A stretch of 25,490 nt of DNA from an uncultured Anaerolineales bacterium (GTDB lineage: Bacteria; Chloroflexota; Anaerolineae; Anaerolineales; UBA6663): assembly GCA_937952305.1 (NCBI GenBank), contig CALFZO010000036.1, positions 1 to 25,490 on the forward strand, given 5' to 3'. The position numbers and the translations under genes are program-made. Positions 14,097 through 21,522 of this stretch are shown one piece after another. Each line of letters opens with the position of its first letter. Position 1 is the first letter of the stretch. Below the pieces are notes generated by a model. The model did not search any database and was not told the origin of the DNA. It saw only the letters and a program-made list of their open reading frames with translations.

Positions 14097-17000
14097 ATGC
14101 CAAAATCCCCGCACCCCCCCGTCCTTGGGCATACCCGCCTGCACGCCGCGGCCGGTCCGGTCAGCGGCGCGTTCGTTTCGCTGCTGGGCGAGGCGTTCTA
14201 CAAGATCAGCCAGGCCGACGTCCTGGAGCCGTTCTTCCTGAGCGTGGTGAGCAGCTCGGACCACTGGCTGTTTGTCGCCAGCACCGGTGGGCTGTCGGCC
14301 GGCCGGGTGAACGCCGAGCGGGCTCTGTTCCCGTACTACACCGTCGACAAGCTCACCGAGAGCAGCGAGCATACGGGCGGCAAAACTATCCTGCTGGTCG
14401 CGCGCGGCGACGACGTCAGCTTGTGGGAGCCCTTCTCCGACCGTTGGCGTGGGGCCTACCGGACCGAGCGCAACCTGTACAAGAACATGGCCGGCAGTGC
14501 GCTGGTCTTCGAGGAGAGCAACCACGATCTGGGGCTGACCTATCGGTACGCCTGGCGGACGAGCGAGGCCTTTGGTTTCGTCAAGACCGCCTGGCTGATC
14601 AACCACGGGCCGGCAGCCTGCCAGGTGGAGCTGGTGGACGGCCTGCAGAACCTCCTGCCGGCCAACATCGCCTCGTCCACTCAGAACACGTTTAGCGTGC
14701 TGCTCGATGGCTATAAGCGCAGTGAACTGGAGCCGGAGACCGGCCTGGGCCTCTTCTCCCTGAGCTCGCGCCTGACAGACCTGGCCGAGCCCAGCGAGTC
14801 GCTGCTGGCGACCGTGGTGGCCCAGATCGGCCTGCCGGCGGATGGATACTTGCTGTCATCCCTCCAGCTGGATCGCTTTCGCAGCGGCCTGGGCGTGACG
14901 TCTGAAACGGATGTCTGCGGCCGGCGCTGCGCTTATTTTGCCCACGCCCGGCTGGAGTTGGGGGCCGGGGCCCAGCACGCCTGGCACATCGTGGCGGATG
15001 TCCACCAGGACAGCGCGGCGGTGGCCGAATGGCTGCGGCGGCTGCGCGGCGATCGGGACGCGCTCTACCGGGAAGTCGAGCGCGACATCGCCCGGAACAC
15101 GGCGGACCTGTTGAAGCTGATCCACAGCGCCGACGGCGCTCAGCTGACCCAGGCCCCGCTGAGCACCGCGCACCACCTGGCTAACGTCCTGTTCAATATC
15201 GCCCGCGGCGGCGTTTTTGCGGATCAGTACCGGATCGACGCCGCTGACCTGCGTGACTTCATTGCGGCGCATAACGGAGGGCTGCTAAGCCAATACCCGG
15301 GCTTCTTCGCCGACCTGCCGGCTCAGCTGACCCTGGCAGAGCTGCAGACGCGCGCCGCCGCCAGCGGCTCGGCGAACCTCAAGCGCCTGTGCAGCGCGTA
15401 TCTGCCGCTGACCTTCAGCCGCCGGCACGGCGACCCCAGCCGACCGTGGAACGTCTTCACCCTCAACCTTAAGAGGGCCGACGGTTCGCCTTACCTCGGT
15501 TATCAGGGCAACTGGCGCGATATCTTCCAGAACTGGGAGGCCCTGGCGTACTCGTATCCCGAATTCACCGAGGCCATGATCAGCGCCTTCCTGAACGCCA
15601 CCACCGCCGACGGCTATAACCCGTACCGGCTCACCCGCGAAGGCGTGGACTGGGAACTGCCCGAGCCGCACAACCCTTGGTCCAACATCGGCTACTGGAG
15701 CGACCATCAGATCATCTACCTGCAGAAGCTGTTTGAGATCAGTGCGCGCGTCCATCCCGGGCGGCTGGAGGCGCTGCTGACACAGCGGGCCTTCAGCTAC
15801 GCCAACGTGCCCTATCGGATCAAGCCCTACGCCAGCCTGCTGCGCGACCCGCGCAACACCATCGACTTCGACTGGGCACTGCAGGACACGATCGCGGCAC
15901 GCGTGCGCGACGGCGGGCTGGATGGGAAACTGGTCAGCACGCCGAACGGCCAGGTGTTCCACGCCTGCCTGACGGAGAAGCTGCTGAACCTGCTGCTCGC
16001 CAAGCTGGTGAACTTCGTCCCCGAGGGCGGCATCTGGATGAATACCCAGCGCCCGGAATGGAACGACGCCAACAACGCCCTGGTGGGCAACGGCTTGTCG
16101 GTGGTCACCCTGGGTTATTTGCGGCGCTACGTCGCCTTCTTCCGGGAGTTGATCGTCGGAGCGCCTCGCGCAGCCTCCGTCAGCCAGGAGATCTATGGGC
16201 TCTATCAGCGAGTCGCGGAGATCCTGACGCGCTTCCAGCCGGCGCTGGGCGGTGCCTTCAGCGATGAGCAGCGCCGCGCGATGATGGACGCGCTGGGGGA
16301 GGCCGGCAGCGACTATCGCCGGGATCTCTACACGCGCGGCCTGTCCGGAGAGTGCACGCCGCTGCGGCTGGAGGCCCTCGCCGAATTCCTGAGACTCACG
16401 CAGACCTATCTGGAACATTCCCTGCGCGCCAACCGGCGCAGCGACAACCTGTACCACGCCTACAACCTGTTGCAGCTCAGCGACGGCCGCGCCGGGATCG
16501 GGCGGCTGTATGAGATGCTGGAGGGCCAGGTCGCCATCCTGTCTTCCGGGCTTTTGTCCGGCGCGGAGGCCCTGACCCTGTTAGAGAGCTTGCGGCGCAG
16601 CGCCCTGTATCGGGCGGACCAGCACAGCTACATTCTCTACCCCGACCGCCAGCTGCCCGGCTTCCTGGTCAAGAACCGCATCCCGGCCGGGAAGGTCGAG
16701 AGCCTGGCCCTCGTCAAAGCGCTGGTGGCCGCCGACGACAAAGGCCTGATCCTCAAGGACGTGGACGGGGACTATCACTTCTGCGGCGACTTCCGGAATG
16801 CCAAGGACGTGGCCTGGCGGCTGGAAGTGCTGCAGCGCGAGCCTCGCTACGCCGAACAGGTGGCCCGCGATGCCAGCCAGGTGCTGGCGGTGTTTGAGGA
16901 GACGTTCCAGCACGCGGCGTTCACCGGGCGCTCCGGGACCTTCTTTGCTTACGAGGGTCTGGGCAGCATTTACTGGCACATGGTCTCCAAGCTGCTGCTG

Positions 17001-17555
17001 GCCGTTCAGGAGACCGCCTGGCGCTCCCGGCAGGAGCCTTGCGCCGAGGCGCTGCGCGAGGCGTATCTTGACATCCGGGCGGGGCTTGGCTTCAACAAGC
17101 CGCCGGACGTCTTTGGGGCCTTCCCCACCGATCCGTATTCGCACACGCCTAAAGGCCAGGGGGCCAAGCAGCCCGGCATGACGGGTATGGTCAAGGAGGA
17201 AATTCTGACCCGCCAGGCCGAACTGGGGCTGACGTTCCAGGATGGCCGGCTGGCGTTCGACATGTTCCTGCTCGACCCGGCTGAGCTCCTGACTGAACCA
17301 GCGGTCTTCACCTGGTTTGACATTGCCGGCCAGTCGCAATCTCTGAACCTGAACGCGGGCTCACTGGCCTACACGGTCTGTCAGGTCGCGGTGGTGGTGC
17401 AGGCCGCGGACGAGACCGGGATCACCGTGCATCTGGCTGATGGCCGCCTCCAGTCGCTCCCGGGCCTGATCCTGGATGCCGACACCAGCCGGCACATTTT
17501 TCAGCGCGATGGCTACGTCCATCATCTGGTGATCCACGGCCAAAGGCCGGGCTAA
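14097..17555 (+). CDS. Beta-1,3-glucan (oligosaccharide) phosphorylase, GH161-like (clan with GH94/GH149)
   Basis: This 1152-aa protein, without a signal peptide, should act in the cytosol. The predicted reaction is reversible phosphorolysis of beta-1,3-gluco-oligosaccharides to glucose-1-phosphate and a shorter chain (EC 2.4.1.97 type). The middle of the chain has YLPLTFSRRHGDPSRPWN, YQGNWRDIFQNWEALA and DGYNPYRLTREGVDWE, which I associate with GH161. RPEWNDANNALVGNG aligns with the DWND motif of GH94, making Asp657 the likely general acid. DPYSHTPKGQGAKQPGMTG resembles the phosphate-side loop near the C-terminal end of the (alpha/alpha)6 barrel, and a beta-sandwich tail closes the protein. 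Length fits GH149/GH161 (about 1100-1200 aa) and exceeds single GH94 enzymes (about 800). Its place after GH16 and importer genes supports a beta-1,3-glucan substrate. The choice of GH161 over GH149 is from memory. Confidence 0.85.
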   Translation: MPKSPHPPVLGHTRLHAAAGPVSGAFVSLLGEAFYKISQADVLEPFFLSVVSSSDHWLFVASTGGLSAGRVNAERALFPYYTVDKLTESSEHTGGKTILLVARGDDVSLWEPFSDRWRGAYRTERNLYKNMAGSALVFEESNHDLGLTYRYAWRTSEAFGFVKTAWLINHGPAACQVELVDGLQNLLPANIASSTQNTFSVLLDGYKRSELEPETGLGLFSLSSRLTDLAEPSESLLATVVAQIGLPADGYLLSSLQLDRFRSGLGVTSETDVCGRRCAYFAHARLELGAGAQHAWHIVADVHQDSAAVAEWLRRLRGDRDALYREVERDIARNTADLLKLIHSADGAQLTQAPLSTAHHLANVLFNIARGGVFADQYRIDAADLRDFIAAHNGGLLSQYPGFFADLPAQLTLAELQTRAAASGSANLKRLCSAYLPLTFSRRHGDPSRPWNVFTLNLKRADGSPYLGYQGNWRDIFQNWEALAYSYPEFTEAMISAFLNATTADGYNPYRLTREGVDWELPEPHNPWSNIGYWSDHQIIYLQKLFEISARVHPGRLEALLTQRAFSYANVPYRIKPYASLLRDPRNTIDFDWALQDTIAARVRDGGLDGKLVSTPNGQVFHACLTEKLLNLLLAKLVNFVPEGGIWMNTQRPEWNDANNALVGNGLSVVTLGYLRRYVAFFRELIVGAPRAASVSQEIYGLYQRVAEILTRFQPALGGAFSDEQRRAMMDALGEAGSDYRRDLYTRGLSGECTPLRLEALAEFLRLTQTYLEHSLRANRRSDNLYHAYNLLQLSDGRAGIGRLYEMLEGQVAILSSGLLSGAEALTLLESLRRSALYRADQHSYILYPDRQLPGFLVKNRIPAGKVESLALVKALVAADDKGLILKDVDGDYHFCGDFRNAKDVAWRLEVLQREPRYAEQVARDASQVLAVFEETFQHAAFTGRSGTFFAYEGLGSIYWHMVSKLLLAVQETAWRSRQEPCAEALREAYLDIRAGLGFNKPPDVFGAFPTDPYSHTPKGQGAKQPGMTGMVKEEILTRQAELGLTFQDGRLAFDMFLLDPAELLTEPAVFTWFDIAGQSQSLNLNAGSLAYTVCQVAVVVQAADETGITVHLADGRLQSLPGLILDADTSRHIFQRDGYVHHLVIHGQRPG

Positions 17556-17819
17556 GGCAGTCTGGACGATGATCTGAAGGCCAATGAAGCCCGCCGACCG
17601 CCGGCCGAGAGTGACGGCGGTTGTCCGCGCAACGGCTCGGGCAGAGTCAATCTGCGGCTGGCCAGGCAGGGCCTCGCCCTCAGTGTGGCGGTTCAGCCAG
17701 AATTGGGGCGGGTGCTGCCCGGCGGCCAATCGCGTTAGTATCGGCCCGGATCGGCGCTCACTCTCGTCACTGTGAGCGTGTGACGGCCGCTGCGTTCCGG
17801 CCTTGTGACGTCGCTGCGG
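17556..17819. other. Convergent intergenic region
   Basis: This 264-bp region lies between the phosphorylase (+) and the HD hydrolase (-). It holds no believable gene. The only structure I note is a short CGCTCAC/GTGAGCG inverted repeat (17755-17761 and 17772-17778, 10-nt loop), which might serve as a weak terminator. Confidence 0.3.
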
Positions 17820-18374
17820 CTACGCCTCAACGCCATAGGTCGCAATCCGTCGGGCCAGCCGGCCGGCCAGGTGCGGGCTGGCCGCGCCCAGCGTCTCCCG
17901 GATGATCTGGGCGTCCTCGCGGTAAGCCGCGATCTTGGCGCGGGTCCAGCTGGCTGGCGCCGGCCGCAGGTTTACCACCCGGTCCGCCAGCTTCACCAGC
18001 GCGACCTCGCGCGCGGTTTCGCGCGGCTGGGCCAGGATGCGGCGCAGGCTGTCCGCCAGCCGCTGCTCCTTGGGCAGAGCCGGGTCCTTGGTCAGGGCTT
18101 GCACGCCGGCGGCGACGAGCGGCCCGAACTCGCGGCGCAGGTCCGCGGATTGGACGGCGGTGTCTTCCAGGGTGTCGTGCAGCAGGGCGCAGGCCACGGC
18201 CAGATCGCCGTCCAGCCCCTCTTCAACCTGCAGCGCCGCCGTGACCTCGGCCGCCACCAGCATCAGGTGGACGAGATAGGGCGCAGGTGAGTCCGGGAGC
18301 ATCTGGCCCTGGTGCGCCTTCGCGGCCAGGAGCGCGGCGCGCTGATAGACCTCGGGTGACCACGGGCTGCCCAT
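17820..18374 (-). CDS. Mesh1-like small alarmone hydrolase (HD domain, SpoT hydrolase type)
   Basis: This 184-aa protein is a single HD domain of the kind found in the hydrolase half of Rel/SpoT. The metal ligands are all present and correctly spaced: His36 in YLVH, His66-Asp67 in LLHDTLEDT with Glu70-Asp71, and Asp131 in VKLADRVVNL with Asn135. FGPLVAAGVQALTK matches the typical FG...TK segment. It has no synthetase, TGS or ACT domain, so it resembles the free-standing SAH/Mesh1 class that removes the 3'-pyrophosphate of (p)ppGpp. The related Mesh1 NADPH-phosphatase activity or another nucleotide substrate is equally open. The ATG at 18374 directly follows the stop of a small upstream frame (TAG-ATG), suggesting coupled translation. 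It converges on the glucan operon and is probably unrelated to it. Confidence 0.82.
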   Translation of the reverse strand: MGSPWSPEVYQRAALLAAKAHQGQMLPDSPAPYLVHLMLVAAEVTAALQVEEGLDGDLAVACALLHDTLEDTAVQSADLRREFGPLVAAGVQALTKDPALPKEQRLADSLRRILAQPRETAREVALVKLADRVVNLRPAPASWTRAKIAAYREDAQIIRETLGAASPHLAGRLARRIATYGVEA

Positions 18375-18491
18375 CTACGCCTCCTCCTCCGGCTCGTCCG
18401 GCTGCCAGCCGGCGTCGAGCAGATCCTGGGCCATCCGCACCGCCTGTTGCCGGCTCATGGGATAGAACCCCCACTTGTTGAGCAGGCCCAC
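18375..18491 (-). CDS. Possible small ORF coupled to the HD hydrolase gene
   Basis: A minus-strand frame from a GTG at 18491 encodes 38 residues, VGLLNKWGFYPMSRQQAVRM and onward, ending DAGWQPDEPEEEA. Its TAG abuts the ATG of the HD gene. An internal ATG at 18458 would give 27 residues. The mixed composition (aromatic core, acidic tail) looks protein-like, and the GGAGGAGG near its end is well placed as the Shine-Dalgarno of the HD gene. A stop lies just upstream of the GTG, so it is not the tail of a visible larger gene. I do not recognise it; it may be a leader peptide, a small partner or chance. Confidence 0.3.
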   Translation of the reverse strand: MGLLNKWGFYPMSRQQAVRMAQDLLDAGWQPDEPEEEA

Positions 18492-18602
18492 CGCCCGGCT
18501 TCGACCTCAGGCCGCTGGTGAGAGCGCAACTGCCCTCAGAACGCGGTCATCGGCCTGGAGAGCCCGAGCGTGTTCCTGGGCGGCGGGCATCAGCGAGCGC
18601 CG

Positions 18603-19838
18603 CTAGGGCGTGACCTCTTTGCCGTGGGCGACCGCATGCATTGCCGCTCCCGTCCGGGTGGCCAGGCCGTGCACGCCGAACAGCGCCACGAAGAGCAGGA
18701 CTAAGCAGTACGGGATAACTTCGAGCGACACCTGGCGCGCCAACATCCCCGCCAAGCTCGGGATCAGGGCCGTCCCCAATCCGGTGGCCGCCATCTGCAA
18801 GCCGATGGTGTTGGCGGCGAAGTGCGCGCCCACGCGCTGGCTGGTGCCCGACATCAGCGCTGGGAAGATGGGCGCGACGGCGAAGCCGACCAGGGCCACG
18901 GCGACCAGATTCGCAAGCGGGGCCGGATTCCAGACCAGCAGACCGGCGCCCAGCAAGGCCCCCAGCAGGCTGACCTGCACCAGGCGGTTCACGCCGATGC
19001 GTTTGGCGTAGAGTCCGGCCATCATTCGGCCAATCGTAAAAGTGGCCCAGTAGCTGCCCGCCCACAGACCGGCGGCGGCCGGCGCGATGCCGCGCGCCTC
19101 GGTCAACAGGCTGTACGTCCAGGTCCCCACTGAGACCTCCGCCCCGACGTACAGGAAGAACAGCAGCACACTGAGCCAGACCTGGGGCTGGCGCAGGGTC
19201 TCGCCCAGCGGCGTGCGATAGTCGGTCAGGCGCTTGGGCGTCTCGCTCTCCGTCGCCGCCTCTTTGTCATTCCACATTGCCAGCGTCAACACGAAGCCGG
19301 CGGCCAGCACCAGTTGAAACCCGCCGACGACGCGATAGCCCACGCGCCACGAATTCAGGGCGGTCAGGGCGGCCGTCATGATGATCGGGCCGAGCGTCAC
19401 GCCGATCCCATAGCTGGCGTGCAGCCACTGCATCAGGCCCTCGCCAAAATGCGCGGCCACGTAGGTGTTGAGCCCGGCGTCGATCGCGCCCGCGCCCAGC
19501 CCGGCGACCACGCCCAACAGCACCATCATCCACCAAGTCGGGACCAGGGTGTAACCGATCAGGCCCGTGCCGGTGAGGGCGCAGCTCACCGCCAGGACGC
19601 GGCCGACGCCCAGCCGCGCGATCAGGGGGCCGCTCAGGAAGCTGGAGGTCATGTACCCCGACACAGCCGCGGCCAGCAACAGGCCCACCGCATCCAGCGG
19701 AATAGAGAAGCTGGCGCGGATGGACGGCCAGGCCACCCCCAGCAGGCCGTCTGGCATTCCTAAGGCGACGAAAGCGATGTAGGCCAGCAGCACCAGTCCG
19801 ATCTTCGGGTAGTGCCGGACCTTGTTCCAAATGTTCAC
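18603..19838 (-). CDS. MFS transporter (FucP-like branch)
   Basis: This 411-aa inner-membrane protein has twelve probable transmembrane segments and belongs to the major facilitator superfamily. The N-terminal half shows GAGAIDAGLNTYVAAHFGEG followed by LMQWLHASYGIGVTLGPIIM, a segment I associate with sugar/FucP-like and related MFS carriers. The substrate cannot be named. The central loop (NDKEAATESETPKRLTDYR) is short. The GTG at 19838 is chosen because it is preceded by AGAAGG at 10-11 nt and starts just before the first basic stretch and membrane helix (YPKIGLVLLAYIAFVALG). The upstream extension of the frame is Arg/Pro-rich and not protein-like. It has its own promoter about 50 bp upstream. 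Confidence 0.85.
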   Translation of the reverse strand: MNIWNKVRHYPKIGLVLLAYIAFVALGMPDGLLGVAWPSIRASFSIPLDAVGLLLAAAVSGYMTSSFLSGPLIARLGVGRVLAVSCALTGTGLIGYTLVPTWWMMVLLGVVAGLGAGAIDAGLNTYVAAHFGEGLMQWLHASYGIGVTLGPIIMTAALTALNSWRVGYRVVGGFQLVLAAGFVLTLAMWNDKEAATESETPKRLTDYRTPLGETLRQPQVWLSVLLFFLYVGAEVSVGTWTYSLLTEARGIAPAAAGLWAGSYWATFTIGRMMAGLYAKRIGVNRLVQVSLLGALLGAGLLVWNPAPLANLVAVALVGFAVAPIFPALMSGTSQRVGAHFAANTIGLQMAATGLGTALIPSLAGMLARQVSLEVIPYCLVLLFVALFGVHGLATRTGAAMHAVAHGKEVTP

Positions 19839-19889
19839 GGGGCGTATCCCTTCTGGGCGGAGGCGCAGAGGCAGCCAGCGATCCGGTCG

Positions 19890-19917
19890 ATTATACCCAC
19901 AAGGACATCGTCTTGAA
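19890..19917 (-). promoter_or_regulatory. Promoter for the MFS gene
   Basis: On the minus strand a perfect TATAAT lies at 19895-19890. A weak -35 (TTCAAG at 19917-19912) is 16 bp further upstream. This gives a 5' leader of about 45 nt before the GTG at 19838. Confidence 0.45.
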
Positions 19918-20013
19918 CTGGCTGCCCACTCAGGGTATATCAGCGGTTGGCGTCCTCCACTCAAGGGAGCGGAGCGACGTGGGCCTGCCCGGCGCCGCCG
20001 CCGGGCGCATTCG

Positions 20014-20835
20014 TCAGGGGAGATCCAGGCGCCACTGGCCCGAGGCGAGGTCGTATCGGAGCCACAGCTCGGGCGCGTATCCCAGCGGGTAGCGGAAGTC
20101 AAAGACGCGCCGCGACACCCCGATCCGCAGGCCGGCCCCATTGAACTGGGTGGCCGGGCTGAGGATGGTGAGCGCGTCATTGCCGGCCCAGAGCGCGGCG
20201 AGCAAATCCGGCGGCGGCGGGACGATGTCGGGTGCGGCGCCGCGCTCCGTGATGAACACCGACCCGGCGTAGTAACACAACGTCCGCGCGAACAGCTCCT
20301 GGGCTAAGGTCTGGTCAGGCGCTTCGGCCCCCAGATACAGGTCGTCGTGGCTTTCCACGAACAGCCGGGACGAGCGCAGGCCGGGCGCCCACTCTGGCTC
20401 CTTATCCCAATCGACGTCTTCGTACCTCGCCGTCTGCTCGGCGATCTCGGCGGGCTGCCAGTCGTCGTCCACGTCGAACAGCGTCAGGTCATAGTGGCCG
20501 AACGTCGCCAGCAGCGGCGGCAAGCTTCCTTTGGGCAGGACCACGGTCGCCTCGCCGACCGGCGTGAACGCCACCCCCGCGCGCCGGGCCAATGCGGCGA
20601 TCGGCAACTCCGCTTTCGTCACGGGGTCGAGCTGGCTGCTCTGATGGACGCAGAACAGCACCAGGTTGGCCGCCGCGTGGCGCTCGAGGATATCGGCCAC
20701 GGCGCTGACGGTTTGCGGAAAGAGATGCAGATGCGCCCGGCCATACGCCTGCCAGAAGCGGATGCCCAACGGGAACAGCGTCCCTGTCTGCAGGTCGCGG
20801 TGGAGCGTGAAGGCGTTGTCGGTCGGGATCTGCAT
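20014..20835 (-). CDS. Hypothetical protein, 273 aa
   Basis: I do not recognise this protein. It has no signal peptide or membrane segment and appears soluble. It starts MQIPTDNAFTLHRDLQTGTL, contains hydrophobic strands such as ANLVLFCVHQ, an acidic patch TLFDVDDDWQPAEI, and VDWDKEPEW. It ends with beta-rich sequence RVFDFRYPLGYAPELWLRYD. Base composition matches its neighbours. The ATG at 20835 is chosen because TATGAT lies 6 nt before it with a TTGCCC -35 box 17 bp further up. The open frame upstream of it is Ser/Arg-rich and overlaps the divergent corrinoid gene. It is divergent from that gene and in the same direction as the MFS gene, 175 bp away. Confidence 0.7.
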   Translation of the reverse strand: MQIPTDNAFTLHRDLQTGTLFPLGIRFWQAYGRAHLHLFPQTVSAVADILERHAAANLVLFCVHQSSQLDPVTKAELPIAALARRAGVAFTPVGEATVVLPKGSLPPLLATFGHYDLTLFDVDDDWQPAEIAEQTARYEDVDWDKEPEWAPGLRSSRLFVESHDDLYLGAEAPDQTLAQELFARTLCYYAGSVFITERGAAPDIVPPPPDLLAALWAGNDALTILSPATQFNGAGLRIGVSRRVFDFRYPLGYAPELWLRYDLASGQWRLDLP

Positions 20836-20841
20836 GGCCTG

Positions 20842-20870
20842 ATCATAGGTCCGACCGGCGGGTAGGGCAA
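20842..20870 (-). promoter_or_regulatory. Probable leaderless promoter for the 273-aa hypothetical protein
   Basis: On the minus strand TTGCCC (20870-20865, 4 of 6 match) and TATGAT (20847-20842, 5 of 6 match) are 17 bp apart. Only CAGGCC separates the -10 box from the ATG at 20835, so transcription should start at the start codon. Confidence 0.5.
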
Positions 20871-20944
20871 ATGCTCCGCCGGTCTTCGATAGCGCCCAGA
20901 CCGCGTCTCCGGCAGAGAGCCGGGGCCCTATCCTGACGCGCCTG

Positions 20945-21430
20945 GTGGATGGGCGCACCGAACGCGACCGTGAGGAACTGCTGCAGATGATGGAGATCCT
21001 GCGGCCGCTGCTGGCCAACACCGGGGCTCAACCAATTGGCACGATGATGATCGGCACAGTCAAGGGCGATATCCACGACATCGGCAAGAACCTGGTGGCG
21101 ATGATGATGGAAGGGGCCGGCTTCAAAGTGATCAATCTTGGCATCAACTGCGATGCCGAGAAATTCCTGGCGGCCTACCGCGAACACCAGCCCGACATCC
21201 TGGGGATGAGCGCCTTGTTGACCACCACCATGCCCTACATGGAAGTGGTCATTCAGCGCTTCGCGGCCGAAGGTCTGCGCAGCCGGGTCGTGATCCTGAA
21301 GGGCGGCGCACCGCTGAATGCGGCCTTCGCCGAAGAGATCGCGGCCGATGCCTACTGCCGCGATGCAGCCGTGGCCGTCGAGACGGCCAAGAAGTTTATG
21401 GCGCTTCGGCTGTCCGGACCGGCGGCTTAG
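20945..21430 (+). CDS. Corrinoid (B12)-binding protein lacking most of its helical cap
   Basis: This 161-aa protein is the Rossmann-like cobalamin-binding domain of methyltransferase corrinoid proteins (MtaC/MtbC/MetH type). The base-off ligand motif GTVKGDIHDIGKNLV is intact (Asp42, His44, Gly47). GMSALLTTTMPYM and LKGGAPLN supply the nucleotide-loop contacts. Family members are about 210-220 aa, with an N-terminal four-helix cap of about 90 residues. Here only the final helix (LLQMMEILRPLLANTGAQP) precedes the Rossmann domain. The frame runs back to a stop at 20846-20848, but the extra residues are not cap-like and overlap the divergent promoter. I therefore start at the GTG at 20945; no clear Shine-Dalgarno supports it. 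No methyltransferase or activase lies nearby. It may be a truncated remnant or a cap-less carrier. Confidence 0.75.
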   Translation: MDGRTERDREELLQMMEILRPLLANTGAQPIGTMMIGTVKGDIHDIGKNLVAMMMEGAGFKVINLGINCDAEKFLAAYREHQPDILGMSALLTTTMPYMEVVIQRFAAEGLRSRVVILKGGAPLNAAFAEEIAADAYCRDAAVAVETAKKFMALRLSGPAA

Positions 21431-21469
21431 TCTGCGCCGATCCGGCGGGCCGGGCTGGCAGAAATAAAC

Positions 21470-21493
21470 AGGCCCCTGGCGCGCCAGGGGCCT
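21470..21493 (-). terminator. Intrinsic terminator between convergent genes
   Basis: AGGCCCCTGGCG and its exact reverse complement form a 24-bp perfect palindrome, giving a 10-bp stem with a GCGC loop. On the minus strand it is followed by GTTTATTTCTG, a T-rich tail, so it should terminate the aldehyde dehydrogenase transcript. On the plus strand there is no T-run, so it would stop the corrinoid gene less efficiently. Confidence 0.7.
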
Positions 21494-21522
21494 GGGTCAG
21501 CGGTGGCCAGGGATGGCGGGCC

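Noticed and set aside
15285..16457. 390-aa minus-strand open frame opposite the phosphorylase
   Set aside because: Shadow frame; the plus strand carries the phosphorylase motifs throughout.
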